From Altererythrobacter sp. BO-6 (lineage in GTDB: Bacteria > Pseudomonadota > Alphaproteobacteria > Sphingomonadales > Sphingomonadaceae): 64,000 nucleotides of DNA. The DNA lies in NCBI RefSeq assembly GCF_011047315.1, contig NZ_CP049259.1:2833001-2897000 (forward strand), in the 5' to 3' direction. Position numbers and translations under genes: made by a program. The notes beneath the pieces were generated by a model. It was not told where the DNA came from. It worked only from the letters and a program-made list of their open reading frames with translations, and did not search any database. Within the stretch, counting starts at the first letter, position 1. Every line of letters begins with the position of its first letter. Below, one piece after another: positions 44,485 to 56,236 of the stretch.

Positions 44485-45515
44485 CAGCCCACCTCGCCTC
44501 GATTTCCAAGGCCTGGCGTGACAGCAGCGGCGCGACCCGCAGCTGGCTGGCCGTCGGAATTGGCCTGACTGCGTTTGTCGGCGTGGGCCTGGCACTGGTC
44601 ATTGGCACGCCCGATCCCTCGCGCGCGGAAAGCAGCATAGCCATGCGATCGAGCGAAGTCGCGCGGCTCAAAAACCTTGATCAGGGGACGCAGGCCGAAC
44701 TCCTGATCGAAGGAACCAGCGCGCAGGAACGCAACGCGATGATCCCGATCGCCGATCTGCCAATTGGCAAGGTCGCTGGTTTCAGTGCCATTCCCAAGGG
44801 CGGTGCGCAATTTAACAGCGCGCTGACCTGCCTGACGCAGGCAATCTATTACGAAGCGGCGAACGAGCCGCTGCAGGGCAAGCGCGCGGTGGCGCAGGTG
44901 GTGCTCAATCGCCTGAAGCACCCCGCTTATCCAAACTCAGTCTGCGGCGTGGTATACGAAGGTGTTTACCGGCCCGTTTGCCAATTCAGCTTTACCTGCG
45001 ATGGCGCGCTGCTGCGCCAGCCGATGGCGCGGCAGTGGGGCGAATCCAAGGCGGTTGCACAAGCCATGCTGGCCGGGTCGGTTGAACCCTCGGTCGGTAC
45101 CGCCACGCATTACCATGCCGATTATGTGGTGCCGCGCTGGGCCTTTACCCTCGCCAAGATCACGCAGATCGGTACGCACATCTTCTATCGGTTCCCCGGC
45201 AGTGCGGGCAACAACCGCGCCTTTATCGGTCGCTGGAACGGTTACGAGGCGGTACCCGCAATCGACTATGACCGTCTGCGCGGCATGCTCGAAGCTGAGC
45301 TGGGACCAGTCGAGCCGGAATATGTGCCGGGACTTACCGTGACGCCGCATGTCGCTGACCGGCATGCCCCCGCCGATGTGGGCGGGCGGATTGATACCAC
45401 CAAGAGCTGGCGGCTTTCGATCCCCGATCCGGTGAACGCCACCGGATCCTACAACGCCACCCTGGCGCGCCAGGGTGAGGACAATGCTATCGGCCTGGAT
45501 GAGGGCGAGAAGTGA
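44481..45515 (+). CDS. SleB-type cell-wall hydrolase inside the exporter operon
   Basis: A 344-residue protein with one N-terminal membrane helix (about 22-42) and a Hydrolase_2/SleB domain (about 115-240). The catalytic Glu is expected in LTQAIYYEAANEP; further family motifs are CQFSFTCDG, ATHYHADYVVPRW and HIFYRF. Such enzymes are lytic transglycosylase-like peptidoglycan hydrolases. The C-terminal ~90 residues are of unknown fold. GTG start at 44481 overlaps the ABC gene stop by 4 nt, and its own stop overlaps the HlyD start by 4 nt, so it is made together with the exporter. It likely opens the peptidoglycan for the export duct or adhesin. Confidence 0.9.
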   Translation: MTAHLASISKAWRDSSGATRSWLAVGIGLTAFVGVGLALVIGTPDPSRAESSIAMRSSEVARLKNLDQGTQAELLIEGTSAQERNAMIPIADLPIGKVAGFSAIPKGGAQFNSALTCLTQAIYYEAANEPLQGKRAVAQVVLNRLKHPAYPNSVCGVVYEGVYRPVCQFSFTCDGALLRQPMARQWGESKAVAQAMLAGSVEPSVGTATHYHADYVVPRWAFTLAKITQIGTHIFYRFPGSAGNNRAFIGRWNGYEAVPAIDYDRLRGMLEAELGPVEPEYVPGLTVTPHVADRHAPADVGGRIDTTKSWRLSIPDPVNATGSYNATLARQGEDNAIGLDEGEK

Positions 45516-46801
45516 ACGCTACGATTAATACAATCAAGAAGTGGTATGAAATCGTTGCCGATTGGGATGCCAATCGCAAGCTGATCGCGGTCTGTGCGGC
45601 CACCGTTTTGCTGCTGCTGGTGTGGGCCAGCCTGGCGCAAACCGAAGAGGTGACGCGGGGCATGGGCAAGGTTATCCCTTCGTCCAAGGCGCAGCTTGTC
45701 CAGCCGGCCGAGGCCTCCGTGGTCGAGGAAATCCTCGTGCGCGCTGGCCAGAGCGTGAAGAAGGGGCAGTTGCTGGTCAGGCTGGATGATGACATCGCGG
45801 ATCCCGAGCTGAGCCGGCTCGAAACCGAGAACGCGCGGCTGACCGCGCGGGCAGATCGCCTCGAAGGCGAGGCTACAGGTACGCAAATCGGCTGCGAAGA
45901 GGGCACTGTCTGCGCCGACGAACAGCGCCTGCAGGCGGTGCGCGTGGCAACCGCGCGCAGCCGTGAACAGGCGCTTGCGTCCGCAGTCGAGCAGCGCAGG
46001 CGCGACCTTGGCGAGGCGCAAGCAACTGTAAGTGCATTGGAAAACAGTGCGCGATTGGCGCAGGACCAGGTCAACATGCTGGAGCCGCTGGCCGCGCAGG
46101 GCATCGTGCCGCGCACCGAATTGCTGACGGCGCAGCGCGATCTCGTTGACACACGCGGGCGGCTGGCAGCCGCGCGGCAGGGCGTGGCGCGCGCGCAGGC
46201 GGCGATCAGCCAGGCCCAGTCCGATCTTGCCGCGACCCGCAGCGAATTCCGCCAGCAGGCGCTCAATGAGCGTTCCGAAATCACCACGCGCATTGCCGTG
46301 AACGAGCAGACCATTCGTGGCGCGGCGGCCCGGCGCGACCGCAATGAATTGCGCTCACCCGCCGATGGCATCGTCAACAATGTGCAGATCACCACCGTCG
46401 GCGGCTTTGTCGGCGCGGGCGAACAGATCATGCAGGTTGTGCCGGTGGGCGAGAAGCTGCTGATCGAAGCACGCATCGCGCCCAAGGATATCGCCTTCAT
46501 CAAGGTGGGGGACCGTGCCAATGTAAAGGTCACCGCCTATGACTTCGCGACCTATGGCGGCCTGCGCGGCGAAGTGCTGCAGGTGAGTGCGGACAGCGTC
46601 TATGACGAGGTCGAGCGCGAAACCTATTACACCGTGCTGATCGAGACCGACCGTTCGTACCTCTCGCGCGGCGGGCAGCGCCTGCCGATCGTGCCCGGCA
46701 TGATCTGCGACGTGGAGATCATCACCGGCCGCAAGAGCGTGCTGAGCTATCTGATGAAACCGATCACCCGCGGCCTTAGCGAGGCGATGACCGAACGATA
46801 G
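45512..46801 (+). CDS. HlyD-family periplasmic adaptor of the type I secretion system
   Basis: A 429-residue membrane-fusion protein. A short cytoplasmic end, one membrane helix (about 26-44, LIAVCAATVLLLLVWASL), a lipoyl half-motif (PAEASVVEEILVRAGQSVKKGQLLVRLDD is the first half, given here in pieces), a long alpha-helical hairpin rich in Ala/Arg/Gln (about 95-275), and a beta-barrel with the C-terminal signature GMICDVEIITGRKSVLSYLM. It bridges the ABC exporter and TolC. GTG start at 45512 overlaps the SleB gene stop. Confidence 0.93.
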   Translation: MNATINTIKKWYEIVADWDANRKLIAVCAATVLLLLVWASLAQTEEVTRGMGKVIPSSKAQLVQPAEASVVEEILVRAGQSVKKGQLLVRLDDDIADPELSRLETENARLTARADRLEGEATGTQIGCEEGTVCADEQRLQAVRVATARSREQALASAVEQRRRDLGEAQATVSALENSARLAQDQVNMLEPLAAQGIVPRTELLTAQRDLVDTRGRLAAARQGVARAQAAISQAQSDLAATRSEFRQQALNERSEITTRIAVNEQTIRGAAARRDRNELRSPADGIVNNVQITTVGGFVGAGEQIMQVVPVGEKLLIEARIAPKDIAFIKVGDRANVKVTAYDFATYGGLRGEVLQVSADSVYDEVERETYYTVLIETDRSYLSRGGQRLPIVPGMICDVEIITGRKSVLSYLMKPITRGLSEAMTER

Positions 46802-46807
46802 TTTCAT

Positions 46808-46827
46808 GCAAGCGCGTCCGCGCTTGC
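46808..46827. terminator. Hairpin between convergent hlyD-like and protease genes
   Basis: GCAAGCGCG / CGCGCTTGC, a perfect 9-bp stem with a 2-nt loop, 7 nt after the HlyD stop. It lacks a T run on either strand, so it may need Rho or act as a stabiliser. Confidence 0.45.
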
Positions 46828-46864
46828 GTCCTCGGTGCAGCTCCTCCGCTTCGCTACGGTGCAC

Positions 46865-46890
46865 CTGCGGGCGGGCAGTCGCCCTTGCGG
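46865..46890 (+). repeat. 26-nt interspersed repeat, copy 2
   Basis: Exact reverse complement of 578-603. It contains a small inverted repeat (GGGCG/CGCCC). Both copies lie in spacers next to gene ends, 46 kb apart. Confidence 0.8.
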
Positions 46891-46928
46891 CACTGCGCGC
46901 CGATTATGTGATCAACTCGCGATAGTGG

Positions 46929-47927
46929 TCAATCAGCCAGCGCCAGCCGCGTCGTGCGCGGGCCCAGCTCGCCGGTGGGCGTGCCGTGGATGAACCGCTC
47001 GCTGCCGGTAAAGCTCATCAGCGGGCGATAGCCGTAATCCGCCGCCGCGTTCGCCACCCGGTCGCTCGCCATGTCGAGCATGAACCATTCGCCCTCGTCG
47101 CGCACCAGCAGCACCGCATGGTCGCTGCGGCGCAGCGTGTCGCGCGCCAGCGTCAGCATCATGTCCTCACGCGCTACCCCGGCGGCGGCAAGCAGCTGCA
47201 GCTTGAGGATCGCATAGTCCTCGCAATCGCCCGCGCGGCGTGCCAGCGTGCTACGCGCATCGGCCCAGTAATCGCGCCGCCCGAACAAGGCGCTGTCCCG
47301 GCGATAGGTGATCGCCTTGTTCACCCAGCCGTTGACCTGCGCCATCAGCTGCGTGCGGTCCTGCGCCAGCGTGCCGAGTGCGCGCTCCGCCTCGCCCATG
47401 GTGAGCTCTGCGGCGGCGACGCGCTCCCACGAGGCATCGAAGCGGGTGCGGCCGATGGCGATCCGCTCGGTGCCAAGAAAACGACCGGTCTGGAGCCCAC
47501 CGCCCCAGCGGTGCTGCATGTCGCCCGTCACGGTATTCACTGCCAGCGAGGCGGCGGCGGGCTTGCCCGCACCCAGCATATCGCATGCTCTGGCCTGTGC
47601 GGCCGAAAGCGCGACGGGCGGCGCCACAGGGGCAGGGGCCGCGGCGGCAAGCGCCAGCTGGCCCGATTGTTCGAGCTTCATCCGCTCCAGCGCGCTCATC
47701 TGCCCGCCCAGGATCGCCGCGCTCTTCATCATGCGCGCGTTGAGCGGCACGGCGAGCAGGGCGGGGGCAGGGGCGGAGGGCACGGTGCAGGCAGTCTGCG
47801 AAATACCCACCGCGGCGAGCGGCATGGCGCTCGGCACGGTCACTGCCAGCGGCGGCGTGGCAGCGGCCAGCGGGGCGGCGAGCAGGCTGGTGACAAGCCC
47901 TGCGGCAAGATGGGTCTTCCTGATCAT
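46929..47927 (-). CDS. LapG-like periplasmic transglutaminase-like cysteine protease
   Basis: A 332-residue bacterial transglutaminase-like cysteine proteinase (BTLCP, DUF920). In Pseudomonas, LapG cuts the retention module of the adhesin LapA to release it, under control of c-di-GMP receptor LapD. Signal peptide about 1-22; an Ala/Pro-rich region to ~130; catalytic domain about 150-325. Triad predicted from sequence: Cys235 in GDCEDYAILK, His270 in RSDHAVLLV, Asp285 in FMLDMASDR. The start at 47927 gives a good signal peptide; a GTG at 47948 is the alternative. It converges on the adhesin exporter operon, which makes the giant adhesin its likely substrate. No LapD gene is in the window. Confidence 0.92.
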   Translation of the reverse strand: MIRKTHLAAGLVTSLLAAPLAAATPPLAVTVPSAMPLAAVGISQTACTVPSAPAPALLAVPLNARMMKSAAILGGQMSALERMKLEQSGQLALAAAAPAPVAPPVALSAAQARACDMLGAGKPAAASLAVNTVTGDMQHRWGGGLQTGRFLGTERIAIGRTRFDASWERVAAAELTMGEAERALGTLAQDRTQLMAQVNGWVNKAITYRRDSALFGRRDYWADARSTLARRAGDCEDYAILKLQLLAAAGVAREDMMLTLARDTLRRSDHAVLLVRDEGEWFMLDMASDRVANAAADYGYRPLMSFTGSERFIHGTPTGELGPRTTRLALAD

Positions 47928-48144
47928 CCTGCCGACATGCACCGGCACCCGTCACCACGGGGTTTGAAGACAAGGTTACCAAATCGCTAGGGAAGGTTGA
48001 CGGAAACCCCTTGCCGCGCGGGCGGCAGGCTTTTGCCGCAAGGCGTTCGATGGTTAACGCGGCGCAAATGGGTGCTCACAGGCGTGGTGAATTCTTGCGG
48101 GCGGCAGGGCTTGGCGATAGTCTCTCCCGCGAAGGGAGACGCAT

Positions 48145-48621
48145 ATGCGCAAGGTCTGGTTGGTAACGGGAATGGCGGGGCTTTCACTGGGGCTGGCCGG
48201 CTGCGGCGGCGCGGCGGAAGAGGCGCCTGAAGCTGCGGCGAGCGACACGGCAGCAGACAGCACCGCAGAGGCGGGGGCGATGGCCGCGGCGGATGAAGAC
48301 GCCAAGGTGCCCGGCACCGAATATCATGCCACCGCGCCAATCCCCTGCGGCTTTGGCGGGGCCGCACCGACCGAGACCTGCGAGGCGGGGGTGATCCGCC
48401 AATGGGGCGAGGACGGTACCACGCTGGTCGAAGTGCAGAAGCCGGACGGGATGAAGCGCGCGATCTTTGTTAAAGGCACCGAACCCTATGGCGCGGACAG
48501 TGCGCAGGCGGACGGATCGGCCGGGTGGGACTTCGCCACCAGCCGCGAGGGCGACCGGGTGACGGTGAAATTCGGCCCGGAGAGCTATGTGATCGTGGAC
48601 GCCTTCGTTGAAGGCGGCTGA
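48145..48621 (+). CDS. Lipoprotein of unknown function
   Basis: A 158-residue lipoprotein with lipobox LAGC (Cys20). An Ala/Glu/Asp-rich linker (21-55) leads to a domain with a likely disulfide (PIPCGFGG and TETCEAGV) and the end GPESYVIVDAFVEGG. No family recognised. Surrounded by spacers of 217 and 495 bp, so it is probably monocistronic. Confidence 0.82.
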   Translation: MRKVWLVTGMAGLSLGLAGCGGAAEEAPEAAASDTAADSTAEAGAMAAADEDAKVPGTEYHATAPIPCGFGGAAPTETCEAGVIRQWGEDGTTLVEVQKPDGMKRAIFVKGTEPYGADSAQADGSAGWDFATSREGDRVTVKFGPESYVIVDAFVEGG

Positions 48622-48725
48622 GCTGCGGGCCGGCCTGATGGAACAGCCTTCTGGCGCAAGAATGCGGGCGGGGGCGAAGGGATATCGAAGCGCGATCCGG
48701 CGCGGATGAGGCCACAAGGGAAGCC

Positions 48726-48753
48726 TTGACCTTTCTCCCTTTCCAACATAAAG
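48726..48753 (+). promoter_or_regulatory. Probable promoter of the str operon
   Basis: TTGACC (48726-48731), 16-nt spacer, ATAAAG (48748-48753). It lies about 360 nt before rpsL and is the best sigma-70-like match in the spacer; a long 5' leader would follow. Confidence 0.5.
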
Positions 48754-48879
48754 GCGCGCCAACCGGGCGGGCCTTACGATTCTCGCGCGGGCAATAGAGC
48801 TGAACATTGCCGGTTATGTCCCGGGGCTCCTTCGCGGTATGCAAGGGGCTCTTTTCTATTGGGCTCGCTGATGTGGTTT

Positions 48880-49038
48880 CCCGCTTTCGCGGGAATGACG
48901 AAAGCGGGTTTGGGGCAGCCGTCAAAGTAACCCGGTGGCCGAAGGGCCGGTGTGGTGGAGCGTTTCAGGCTCGCTTGGCTGTGCGCTCCTGCGAAGGCAG
49001 GAGCCCAGCGCGCAGATGGACTCCTGCTTGCGCAGGAG
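48880..49038. repeat. REP-like hairpins upstream of rpsL
   Basis: CCCGCTTTCG/CGAAAGCGGG (48880-48908, perfect 10-bp stem) and two related units GCTCCTGC/GCAGGAGC (48985-49004) and CTCCTGC/GCAGGAG (49021-49038), each with a 4-nt loop. A relative, GTTCCT/AGGAAC, occurs in the rpsJ-rplC spacer. Confidence 0.7.
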
Positions 49039-49116
49039 ATCACGGCGCGAAAAGCGGCTAACCCTCCTTCCAGCATCCGGTCCGGGTTCCACCAGCAACA
49101 CGGTGAAGAGTAACCT

Positions 49117-49488
49117 ATGCCGACGATCAACCAGCTGGTCCGCAAGGGCCGCACCCCGCAGAAGGCCAAGAGCAAGGTCCCTGCGATGGAGCAGAACCCG
49201 CAGAAGCGCGGCGTCTGCACCCGCGTCTATACCACGACGCCGAAGAAGCCGAACTCCGCACTGCGCAAGGTGGCCAAGATCCGCCTGACCAACCAGCGCG
49301 AAGTCATCTCCTACATCCCGGGCGAAGGCCACAACCTGCAAGAGCACAGCGTTGTCCTGATCCGCGGCGGGCGTGTGCGCGACCTTCCCGGTGTGCGCTA
49401 TCACGTGCTGCGCGGCGTGCTCGACACGCAGGGTGTGAAGGACCGCAAGCAGAGCCGTTCGAAGTACGGCGCCAAGCGGCCGAAGTAA
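49117..49488 (+). CDS. rpsL: 30S ribosomal protein S12
   Basis: A 123-residue S12, decoding-centre protein of the small subunit. Standard N terminus [26 protein letters not shown] with Lys at the streptomycin-sensitive position (the KPNSALRK loop is wild type), and [20 protein letters not shown]. First gene of the str operon. A 152-nt spacer with a long inverted repeat separates it from rpsG. Confidence 0.98.
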   Translation: MPTINQLVRKGRTPQKAKSKVPAMEQNPQKRGVCTRVYTTTPKKPNSALRKVAKIRLTNQREVISYIPGEGHNLQEHSVVLIRGGRVRDLPGVRYHVLRGVLDTQGVKDRKQSRSKYGAKRPK

Positions 49489-49531
49489 GGTTTAGGTTTT
49501 TTCCGGCCTGAACGGCCGGGTGTCGGTTCCA

Positions 49532-49605
49532 GCCCGCTCCCCCTCCCAAGCCACCCGATAACTTACTCGGGTAGCGTATCGGGTGGCTTGGGAGGGGGAG
49601 CGGGC
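49532..49605. repeat. 29-bp perfect inverted repeat between rpsL and rpsG
   Basis: 49532-49560 and 49577-49605 are exact reverse complements (GCCCGCTCCCCC... and ...GGGGGAGCGGGC), with a 16-nt loop. A second small hairpin, CCGGCC/GGCCGG, lies just before it (49503-49519). In RNA this would form a very stable stem inside the str mRNA. Origin could be a palindromic mobile element; no target-site duplication was identified. Confidence 0.9.
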
Positions 49606-49640
49606 CGGCACCGCAGAAAAACTCCGAAGGAGTATACGAA

Positions 49641-50111
49641 ATGTCACGTCGTCGTCGTCCCGAGAAGCGGGAAATCCTGCCTGATCCCAAGTTCGGAGAT
49701 CAGGTGCTGTCGAAGTTCATGAACAACCTCATGCTGGACGGTAAGAAGTCCGTTGCCGAGCGCATCGTCTATGGCGCGCTGGAAACGGTCGAAGCGAAGG
49801 CCAAGGCCGATCCGATCCAGATGTTCCACGATGCGCTGAACAATGTGAAGCCGCAGGTGGAAGTGCGCAGCCGCCGCGTTGGCGGTGCGACCTACCAGGT
49901 GCCGGTCGAGGTTCGCCCCGAGCGTGCCCAGGCGCTGGCGATCCGCTGGCTGATCACCGCAGCGCGCGGTCGCCCCGAAACCACCATGGCTGCCCGCCTG
50001 TCGGGCGAGCTGATGGATGCGGCGAACAACCGCGGCAATGCCGTCAAGAAGCGCGAAGACACGCACCGCATGGCGGACGCCAACCGCGCCTTCTCGCATT
50101 ACCGCTGGTAA
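49641..50111 (+). CDS. rpsG: 30S ribosomal protein S7
   Basis: A 156-residue S7, an early-assembly protein of the small-subunit head. Typical [19 protein letters not shown], then [20 protein letters not shown] and [22 protein letters not shown] C-terminal blocks (here [20 protein letters not shown]). Ribosome site GAAGGAG at 49626-49632. Length is standard for bacteria. Confidence 0.98.
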   Translation: MSRRRRPEKREILPDPKFGDQVLSKFMNNLMLDGKKSVAERIVYGALETVEAKAKADPIQMFHDALNNVKPQVEVRSRRVGGATYQVPVEVRPERAQALAIRWLITAARGRPETTMAARLSGELMDAANNRGNAVKKREDTHRMADANRAFSHYRW

Positions 50112-50136
50112 CACTGGCGCTGGTAACACCTATATA

Positions 50137-50149
50137 GGGGGCAACCCCC
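50137..50149 (+). other. Small hairpin in the fusA leader
   Basis: GGGGG-CAA-CCCCC, 16 nt before the fusA start and overlapping the approach to its ribosome site (CGGAG). It could slow ribosome access to fusA; short and only suggestive. Confidence 0.35.
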
Positions 50150-50165
50150 CTCACGGAGACTTAAC

Positions 50166-52298
<2,133 letters not shown>

Positions 52299-52389
52299 GC
52301 GAGCGACACCGTCTAGGGGCGGCGCCTGATTCAGCGGGTGCCGTCCTTCTCCCGCACCGATTCAATTTCAAACAGAGGTTATTTGACAA

Positions 52390-53565
<1,176 letters not shown>

Positions 53566-53600
53566 GCGCTCGCAGGCCCTGGCCTGCAGCGACAAGAGGA

Positions 53601-53635
53601 GGCCCGGTTCCCGCAAGGGTGCCGGGCCCCTTTTT
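53601..53635 (+). terminator. Intrinsic terminator after tuf
   Basis: GGCCCGG (53601-53607) pairs with CCGGGCC (53622-53628), with an inner CCC/GGG pairing, followed by CCTTTTT. It lies 35 nt after the tuf stop. Confidence 0.85.
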
Positions 53636-53708
53636 ATGAGGGACGAACCCTGAATTTGCGGGGCGGGGCACTCATCCGGCCAGTTACCGAAATTTGCAGG
53701 AAACGGGG

Positions 53709-53737
53709 TTGCCAGAATCCTACTTCCTCCGTATAGG
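53709..53737 (+). promoter_or_regulatory. Probable S10 operon promoter
   Basis: TTGCCA (53709-53714), 17-nt spacer, TATAGG (53732-53737), the best sigma-70-like match between the terminator and rpsJ; start of transcription would be near 53744, 137 nt before rpsJ. Confidence 0.65.
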
Positions 53738-53880
53738 CCCGGCCACACGCAGGGATTCGTCCCTGCCACAAGAATTTTTGAAGGGCCGCCCTTTCCGGGA
53801 GACCGGGTTAACGCGGGGCGGGCCTTTGTTGTTTTGAGGGGCTGAAAGGTCCCTTTGGCTCTTTCGCATTGGTGTAGGTA

Positions 53881-54192
53881 ATGGAAGCTCAGAATATCCG
53901 CATTCGCCTGAAGGCGTTCGACCATCGTGTTCTTGACCAGGCAACTGGCGAGATTGCAGACACCGCGCGTCGCACGGGTGCTCTTATTCGTGGCCCCATT
54001 CCCATGCCGACGCGTATCGAGAAGTTCACCGTGAACCGCGGCCCGCACATCGACAAGAAGTCGCGCGAGCAGTTCGAGGTACGCACCTACAAGCGGCTGC
54101 TCGACATCGTGCAGCCCAACGCCCAGACCGTTGACGCGCTGATGAAGCTCGACCTCGCTGCTGGCGTGAACGTAGAGATCAAGCTCGCCTAA
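53881..54192 (+). CDS. rpsJ: 30S ribosomal protein S10
   Basis: A 103-residue S10, also NusE in antitermination. [22 protein letters not shown] is the standard N-terminal part; [18 protein letters not shown] is conserved. First gene of the S10 operon. Confidence 0.98.
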   Translation: MEAQNIRIRLKAFDHRVLDQATGEIADTARRTGALIRGPIPMPTRIEKFTVNRGPHIDKKSREQFEVRTYKRLLDIVQPNAQTVDALMKLDLAAGVNVEIKLA

Positions 54193-54203
54193 GCGCGAGT
54201 GAT

Positions 54204-54317
54204 CCCCGGGCTTGATCCGGGGGCCAGGGCACCAAGGCTCTGGGTTCCTGCACTTGTAGGAACGCACAGTGGGAGAAGTTCTCCCGCAGACATTGGGATA
54301 CCGCCGAGCATGCTCGG
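54204..54317. repeat. Palindromic repeat cluster between rpsJ and rplC
   Basis: Four perfect inverted repeats in series: CCCCGG/CCGGGG (54204-54222), GTTCCT/AGGAAC (54244-54263), GGGAGAA/TTCTCCC (54271-54285) and CCGAGCATGCTCGG (54304-54317). The first resembles a CCCGGGCTTGATCCGGG-type element common in sphingomonads. They fill most of the 259-nt spacer inside the S10 operon. Confidence 0.75.
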
Positions 54318-54451
54318 GCTGCGTCCCCCGTCTAGCTCCCCAAGCCATCTGGCGCGGGAAGCGCTCAGCCCGGACGGGGCGATGCATCACAATTTGGGCT
54401 GGCAAGCACGCGGGGATGGGCCTCGTGTGCCTCTGTTTAGGAGTTTTGACG

Positions 54452-55285
54452 ATGCGCACAGGCGTTATCGCAAAGAAAGTCGGGATGACCCGCCTGTTCC
54501 AGGAGGATGGACGTCACGTTCCCGTGACCGTTCTCTCGCTGGAAGACTGCCAGGTCGTGTCGCACCGTACCGCAGAACGTGACGGCTATTTCGCTGTCCA
54601 GCTGGGTGCGGGCGAGGCCAAGCAGAAGAATGTCAACAAGCCGCAGCGCGAGCACTTTGCCAAGGCCCAGGTCGGCCTGAAGAAGCGCGTCGCGGAATTC
54701 CGCGTGGAAGGCGAAGACGGGCTGGTCCCGGTCGGCGCCACGATCAGCGCGGATCACTTCGTTGCCGGCCAGAAGGTCGACATCACCGGTCATACCCAGG
54801 GTAAGGGTTTTGCCGGTGCGATGAAGCGCTGGGGCTTCGGCGGTATGCGCGCCACACACGGTGTGTCGATCAGCCACCGCGCACATGGTTCGACTGGTAA
54901 CCGCCAGGATCCGGGCCGTGTGTTCAAGGGCAAGAAGATGGCGGGCCACATGGGCGATCGCCAGCGCACCCAGCAGAACCTTGAAGTCGTCCGCACCGAC
55001 GCGGAGCGCGGCCTGATCTTCGTCAAGGGCTCGGTCCCTGGCTCGAAGAACGGCTGGCTGCTGGTCAAGGACGCAGTGAAGATCGACCATGCGGACCTGC
55101 CGTTCCCCGGCGCTGTCCTCGATCTCAACGCCGCACCGGTGGCTGAAGAGCCCGTGGTCGAGACTCCGGTTGAAGAAACCCCTGTGGTTGAAACCGAAGT
55201 TGAGGCTGCAGCTGAAACTCCCGCTCCCGAAGCAGAAGCTCCCGCAGCTGACGCTCCGGCCAGCGACGAAAACAAGGAGGGCTGA
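54452..55285 (+). CDS. rplC: 50S ribosomal protein L3 with acidic C-terminal tail
   Basis: A 277-residue L3; the core (about 1-220) is canonical, starting [20 protein letters not shown] and containing [13 protein letters not shown] and the [16 protein letters not shown] loop. The last ~55 residues are a Glu/Val/Pro/Ala-rich tail ([20 protein letters not shown] and on to SDENKEG) not present in typical L3. The start at 54452 follows AGGAG; the frame is open upstream to 54269 but would add non-family sequence. Confidence 0.96.
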   Translation: MRTGVIAKKVGMTRLFQEDGRHVPVTVLSLEDCQVVSHRTAERDGYFAVQLGAGEAKQKNVNKPQREHFAKAQVGLKKRVAEFRVEGEDGLVPVGATISADHFVAGQKVDITGHTQGKGFAGAMKRWGFGGMRATHGVSISHRAHGSTGNRQDPGRVFKGKKMAGHMGDRQRTQQNLEVVRTDAERGLIFVKGSVPGSKNGWLLVKDAVKIDHADLPFPGAVLDLNAAPVAEEPVVETPVEETPVVETEVEAAAETPAPEAEAPAADAPASDENKEG

Positions 55286-55288
55286 TCC

Positions 55289-55912
55289 GTGAAGGTGAAG
55301 GTCCAGAAAATCGACGGCAAGGCGTCGGGCGACATCGAGCTGAACGATGCCATTTTCGGCGTCGAACCGCGCGCCGACATCCTGCATCGTATCGTCACAT
55401 GGCAGCTTGAGAACCGCCGCGGCACGGCTCGTCCGACCCGCGAGCGTTCGGATGTTGCCCGCACCGGCAAGAAGTTCGGCCGCCAAAAGGGTGGTGGTAC
55501 CGCCCGTCACGGCGACCGCGCAGCTCCGATCTTCATCGGCGGCGGCAAGGCCCACGGTGCGCGCAAGCGTGACTTCAACCAGTCGCTCAACAAGAAGCTG
55601 CGTGCGCTTGGCCTGAAGATGGCGCTTTCGAGCAAGGCAAAGGACGGCCTCGTGGTCGTCGACAGCCTCGAGCTGAAGGACGCCAAGACCAAGGTGCTCA
55701 AGGGTCACCTCGACAAGGCCGGGCTGACCGGCAAGGTGCTGGTGATCGACGGTGAAAGCGTGGACGCAGGCTTCAAGAAGGCCGCTGGCAATTTGCCGGG
55801 CGTCAACGTGCTCCCCGCCATGGGCGCCAATGTCTACGACATCCTCAACCACGACACGCTGGTCCTGACCAAGGACGCTGTCGCCAAGCTGGAGGCGCGC
55901 TTCAATGGCTAA
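55289..55912 (+). CDS. rplD: 50S ribosomal protein L4
   Basis: A 207-residue L4, exit-tunnel protein. Starts at GTG 55289, 3 nt after rplC. Conserved tunnel loop region [20 protein letters not shown] with [13 protein letters not shown], and the C-terminal [19 protein letters not shown]. Its last bases overlap rplW by 8 nt. Confidence 0.97.
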   Translation: MKVKVQKIDGKASGDIELNDAIFGVEPRADILHRIVTWQLENRRGTARPTRERSDVARTGKKFGRQKGGGTARHGDRAAPIFIGGGKAHGARKRDFNQSLNKKLRALGLKMALSSKAKDGLVVVDSLELKDAKTKVLKGHLDKAGLTGKVLVIDGESVDAGFKKAAGNLPGVNVLPAMGANVYDILNHDTLVLTKDAVAKLEARFNG

Positions 55913-56213
55913 GAAGCAGGAAATCGACGCGCGTCACTACGATGTGATCGTTGCTCCGCACATCACCGAGAAGTCGACTCTGGCTTCGGAACAGAACGCT
56001 GTTGTGTTCAAGGTGGCCGGCGACGCGACAAAGCCGCAGATCAAGGAAGCGGTCGAAGCGATCTACGACAAGAAGGTCGTTTCGGTGAACACCATCGTCG
56101 TGAAGGGCAAGACCAAGCGCTGGAAGGGCAAGCCCTACAAGCGCTCCGACGTGAAGAAGGCGATCGTCACCCTCGCTGAGGGCGAAATGATCGACATCAC
56201 GAGCGGTATCTGA
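55905..56213 (+). CDS. rplW: 50S ribosomal protein L23
   Basis: A 102-residue L23 at the tunnel exit, docking site for trigger factor and [22 protein letters not shown] and the [20 protein letters not shown] block are typical. Overlaps the rplD end by 8 nt. Confidence 0.97.
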   Translation: MAKKQEIDARHYDVIVAPHITEKSTLASEQNAVVFKVAGDATKPQIKEAVEAIYDKKVVSVNTIVVKGKTKRWKGKPYKRSDVKKAIVTLAEGEMIDITSGI

Positions 56214-56236
56214 GGCCAAGGGACAGGAAACGAACA

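Larger units (their letters stand above)
48622..49116. other. Spacer upstream of rpsL: promoter and REP-like hairpins
   Basis: No protein gene seen. It contains a promoter candidate (48726-48753) and three REP-like hairpins (48880-49038), both listed separately. The proximal part of the rpsL leader (49039-49116) shows nothing beyond a ribosome site (GAAGAG). Confidence 0.6.
53566..53880. other. tuf-rpsJ spacer: terminator, promoter and leader
   Basis: No gene here. It holds the str terminator (53601-53635), the S10 operon promoter (53709-53737) and a ~140-nt leader. Within the leader, GGGCCGCCC (about 53784) can pair imperfectly with GGGCGGGCC (about 53817), followed by TTTGTTGTTTT, a possible attenuator. 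Confidence 0.6.
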
